Made by a program: the position numbers and the translations under genes. From Rhizophagus irregularis (Eukaryota > Glomeromycota > Glomeromycetes > Glomerales > Glomeraceae), in contig NC_089451.1 in the NCBI RefSeq assembly GCF_026210795.1, forward strand, positions 1,410,001 to 1,474,000: 64,000 bases of DNA, read 5' to 3'. The notes beneath the pieces are model-generated. The model was given only the letters and a program-made list of their open reading frames with translations, was not told the origin of the DNA and ran no database searches. How positions within the stretch are numbered: position 1 is the first letter of the stretch; each line of letters begins with the position of its first letter. This document shows, piece by piece, positions 61,472 through 64,000 of the stretch.

Positions 61472-63672
61472 TTTTTTTAGTAAATTTGTGATAGAGAAAA
61501 GAGTTGAAAGAGTACGATTCCCAAATTAAACAACATCATTACATATTAACACATGGTCATACATAGTGTTTTTTGCACAACTATCACTTCTTTCAAATAA
61601 AGTCCCTTTTTTATCTAAACAATGACAAACCATGGTTACGGCAACTGAAAGGTTAGAAATGTTATTATAAATGCTAGATTTGAAGGAGAATATTGCAAAC
61701 TTTTACCTTATTTTGTGCTTTAATATCAAAAACATAGCATAGATTCTACCGCTTTCCTCATAAATATTAGAAGGAATCTAAATTTGGTTGTATTATAAAA
61801 GGTTCAAAGATCATAAGATCATCTATTTTTAAATGAAAAACCAAATACGTCGTCGATCGCGTCGATCATTAGTTGACTGATGTCAGAATATTAATTTAAT
61901 TGAAAATATTATACAAATCTTAATTACCTCTTAATTGAATTAATTGAAATCTAGGATTGAGTTCAATCATATTACAAAAATTTATTCCCTTTAAATTAGA
62001 ATATTTGAAATTGAGACTTAAAATATTCCTGAGTTGTTTTTTTTCTTGTATTTTTTTCTTATTTATTTTTACAAGAGCATAGAATCAGTAGATGGGCATT
62101 GGAAGTACACTTACCGCGATAATAAACTTAGGATAGAAATCCATGTGATAATTCTCCTTTCGACATAGAGAAAAAAAAACTTGGATGAAACAGAACAAGA
62201 TAAGTACACAGTGAAATTCGATATACCGGAACCTTGATATAACGGAACATAAGTAAAGTCTTGATATATCGGAATTGGGGTCTGGAACGGATTATCATAA
62301 TCTATAATTAATATAATTTACCCTCGATATAACGATATAACGGATTTTGACAAATTTTACTAATGGAACGGATGGTTCCATTATATCGAATTTCACTGTG
62401 TATTAAAGGATGAAAGAGAGAGATATACAGTATATACGAAAAAGTAAGTAATACGAACCCATTATTGACGAAAAATAATAAGCTATTTTATACTCGTCCA
62501 TTTTAAAAATTTTGTATTCCATGAATTGAGTTCACTTTATCTATATCTACAGTACATAATGTCCTACCATCTATTTAAGCTGATAATTTAAATGTTGTAC
62601 CAATTTTCTTTTTTTTTTCAATAAAAGTCGAACAATCGTGAAAAGAATACGATTTAATGACTGATATATTCTAATAGCTTGTTTTACTTGTCTTACTTAA
62701 ACGTTCCGACTTTCACAGATCACAGTGAAAAAAAAAAATAATAGTAAAAATTAATGTGATCACAATCGCGAGATCTATAAATAGTAAAAAAAAAATTGAT
62801 AAAATCATGGCGAAAAAAAAATGATACAGTAGTAAAGGAAAATTGATTTATAATCGCGAAAAAAAAAATAGTAAAAAAAAATTGATTTATCAGTAAAAAA
62901 ATCATGTAATATAGTAGTAAAAAAAAATAATAGAAGAAAAATATGTTTACTGCAATCGCGTAAAAAATTAACTGCAATTTAAGAAAAATTATTCATCAGT
63001 AAAAAAAATACATTTTGGTCAAAGAATCTCGATCATATAACAAAAAATTCAATTTAACAGGTACTACACACATTGCTGCCGTCACATGACTTTTCGACGG
63101 ATTGCTGCGAAACAGCGAAAGAAGTAATCAATATTTCCTATTTATAGTTAACAAAAAAGAAACAATCAAAATTATAACGCAGAGCATTTATCACATTAAG
63201 TTGGTAGTACAATACTCAATTTATATTGTACAACTGAAAGATTGCGTAACAGTAATTCACTTTTTTTAAATAAATACTCATGATAACTCAAGTTTAACAT
63301 CCTGGAGCTTATAAGAGTTACGATAACGGGATGGCTAAAAATTATGAAAATCTTTCTCGAGCAGTATAAATTTTGATCGCGGGAAACTGGTAACGAAAAT
63401 TGAAAAATATGAAGAAATTCAATTTTGTCCTACTGTAATTATAATCACTTAATTCACGGAGTTTAAATAGTAGTCTTAAAATGAAAGTTACATAAATACA
63501 AAATTCTTTATTATTTTTTTTTTTTTACAAGTACAACGCGCCCGCGCGTAATTTTTTTTTTTACAATAAATTCCTAATCCTAAAATAATAAATAAATAAA
63601 TAAATATATTTTTAAACCTAAAATAAAATAATTAGATAATTTTTTCAAATTTTAACATTTTTAATTAGTAAT
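61472..63672. other. 2.2 kb intergenic region
   Basis: This is the upstream side of BTB-TLDc gene 3 and the 3' flank of the gene at the right edge. The only structured feature is the MITE at 62207-62400. The interval 62720-62977 is an A/T-run repeat that gives a spurious Phe-rich frame. Confidence 0.5.
62207..62400. mobile_element. 194-bp Tc1/mariner-pogo-type MITE with TA target duplication
   Basis: It is flanked by TA at 62205-62206 and 62401-62402. The left end, CACAGTGAAATTCGATATAC, and the complement of the right end, CACAGTGAAATTCGATATAA, match over the first 19 bases, and both continue to GGAACC. Inside are further GATATAACGG copies. No coding capacity is seen. It has the cleanest termini of the pogo-like copies in this window. 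Confidence 0.85.
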
Positions 63673-64000
63673 TTACAAATCAACAGAATTTACTTCTACA
63701 AAAAAAAAGATATATGTATGTATGTACAGTAGGTAAGTTATCGGTAAAGTTAGGAATTACAGATAAAATAGCAAATCATATATTTACCATCAGAGATAAT
63801 TTTACAATCAAGTGCTTCGGATTTCACTAAATTTGTATTATATTTATCATATTAATTTTAAAATTATAATATTAATATAAAAGCAAAAATTAATCATGTC
63901 TTACCGCTACTTATTGTAGAAGATTCGTAAAAAAAATCATCATCGTCAAAATTATCGGCATTCCTTGGTTGAAAATCTATATAGCCAGTTGAATAAAACG
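63673..64000 (-). CDS. 3' end of a gene running off the right edge (three exons seen)
   Basis: Exons run >64000-63905, 63826-63788 and 63695-63673, in phases 1 and 1, with AGCG|GTAAG, ATTTAG|TGAAA, GATG|GTAAAT and TTTGTAG|AAGTA junctions. The decoded tail contains YIDFQPRNADNFDDDD, then KSEALDCKIISD, then VNSVDL and a stop. The SEALDC-type motif in an acidic tail resembles C-termini of Rhizophagus-type kinases, but too little is present to assign the gene. No domain is visible inside the window. Confidence 0.55.

Overview
The window is nuclear DNA from a very AT-rich eukaryote, most likely an arbuscular-mycorrhizal fungus (Glomeromycotina, Rhizophagus-like). That placement is inference. It rests on long A/T-rich spacers, short GT-AG introns of about 45-210 nt, and families known to be expanded in that group: BTB-BACK-TLDc proteins, kinases with a W-C-x2-C / NWTSGN / EWIPY N-terminal region, F-box/LRR proteins and a Crinkler-type effector. 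All exon structures below were assembled by hand from splice-site consensus and reading-frame continuity. No transcript data were available.

Layout. 1-2362 (-): a gene made of tandem exons, each coding a degenerate kinase N-lobe module. 2363-7840: spacer with an ~790 bp inverted-repeat element and minisatellites. 7841-9401 (-): an orphan 7-TM protein. 9402-19306: almost 10 kb without a supported gene. 19307-20723 (+): an HMG-box-like region fused to an ADP-ribosyltransferase-like domain. 21993-23495 (-): a membrane-anchored Ser/Thr kinase with seven exons. 23976-25166 (-): a SAM methyltransferase. 26525-27536 (-): a Cys-rich secreted protein. 29737-30371 (-): a divergent histone H2A. 32840-34747 (+): a ten-exon UCH37/UCHL5 deubiquitinase. 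35438-37424 (-): BTB-TLDc gene 1. 41129-42811 (-): an F-box protein. 47405-47853 (+): a small secreted protein. 48619-50468 (-): a multipass membrane glycoprotein. 51109-53142 (-): BTB-TLDc gene 2. 56211-57103 (+): a Crinkler N-domain protein. 57602-61471 (-): BTB-TLDc gene 3. 63673-64000 (-): the 3' end of a gene that continues past the right edge.

The most striking structure lies downstream of the apparent stop codons of BTB-TLDc genes 2 and 3. In all three paralogues the TAA that ends the TLDc reading frame sits inside a GTAAGT splice donor. If that donor is used, the frame continues through tiny exons (15-87 nt, all multiples of three, all phase 2-2). In genes 2 and 3 these lead to a final exon coding a hydrophobic, membrane-anchor-like C-terminus. 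Gene 3 has 13 such mini-exons in tandem, most coding one Cys-containing motif of about 15-22 residues. Part of the array is a ~425 bp three-exon duplication. This predicts two products per gene: a soluble TLDc-terminated form (intron retained) and a tail-anchored form with a repeat stalk of variable length. Together with the N-lobe exon array at the left edge, the window contains two separate cases of protein growth by duplication of phase-symmetric exons.

There is no operon-like organisation. The genes look independent and are separated by 0.5-10 kb of AT-rich DNA holding small non-autonomous inverted-repeat elements, hairpins and minisatellites.
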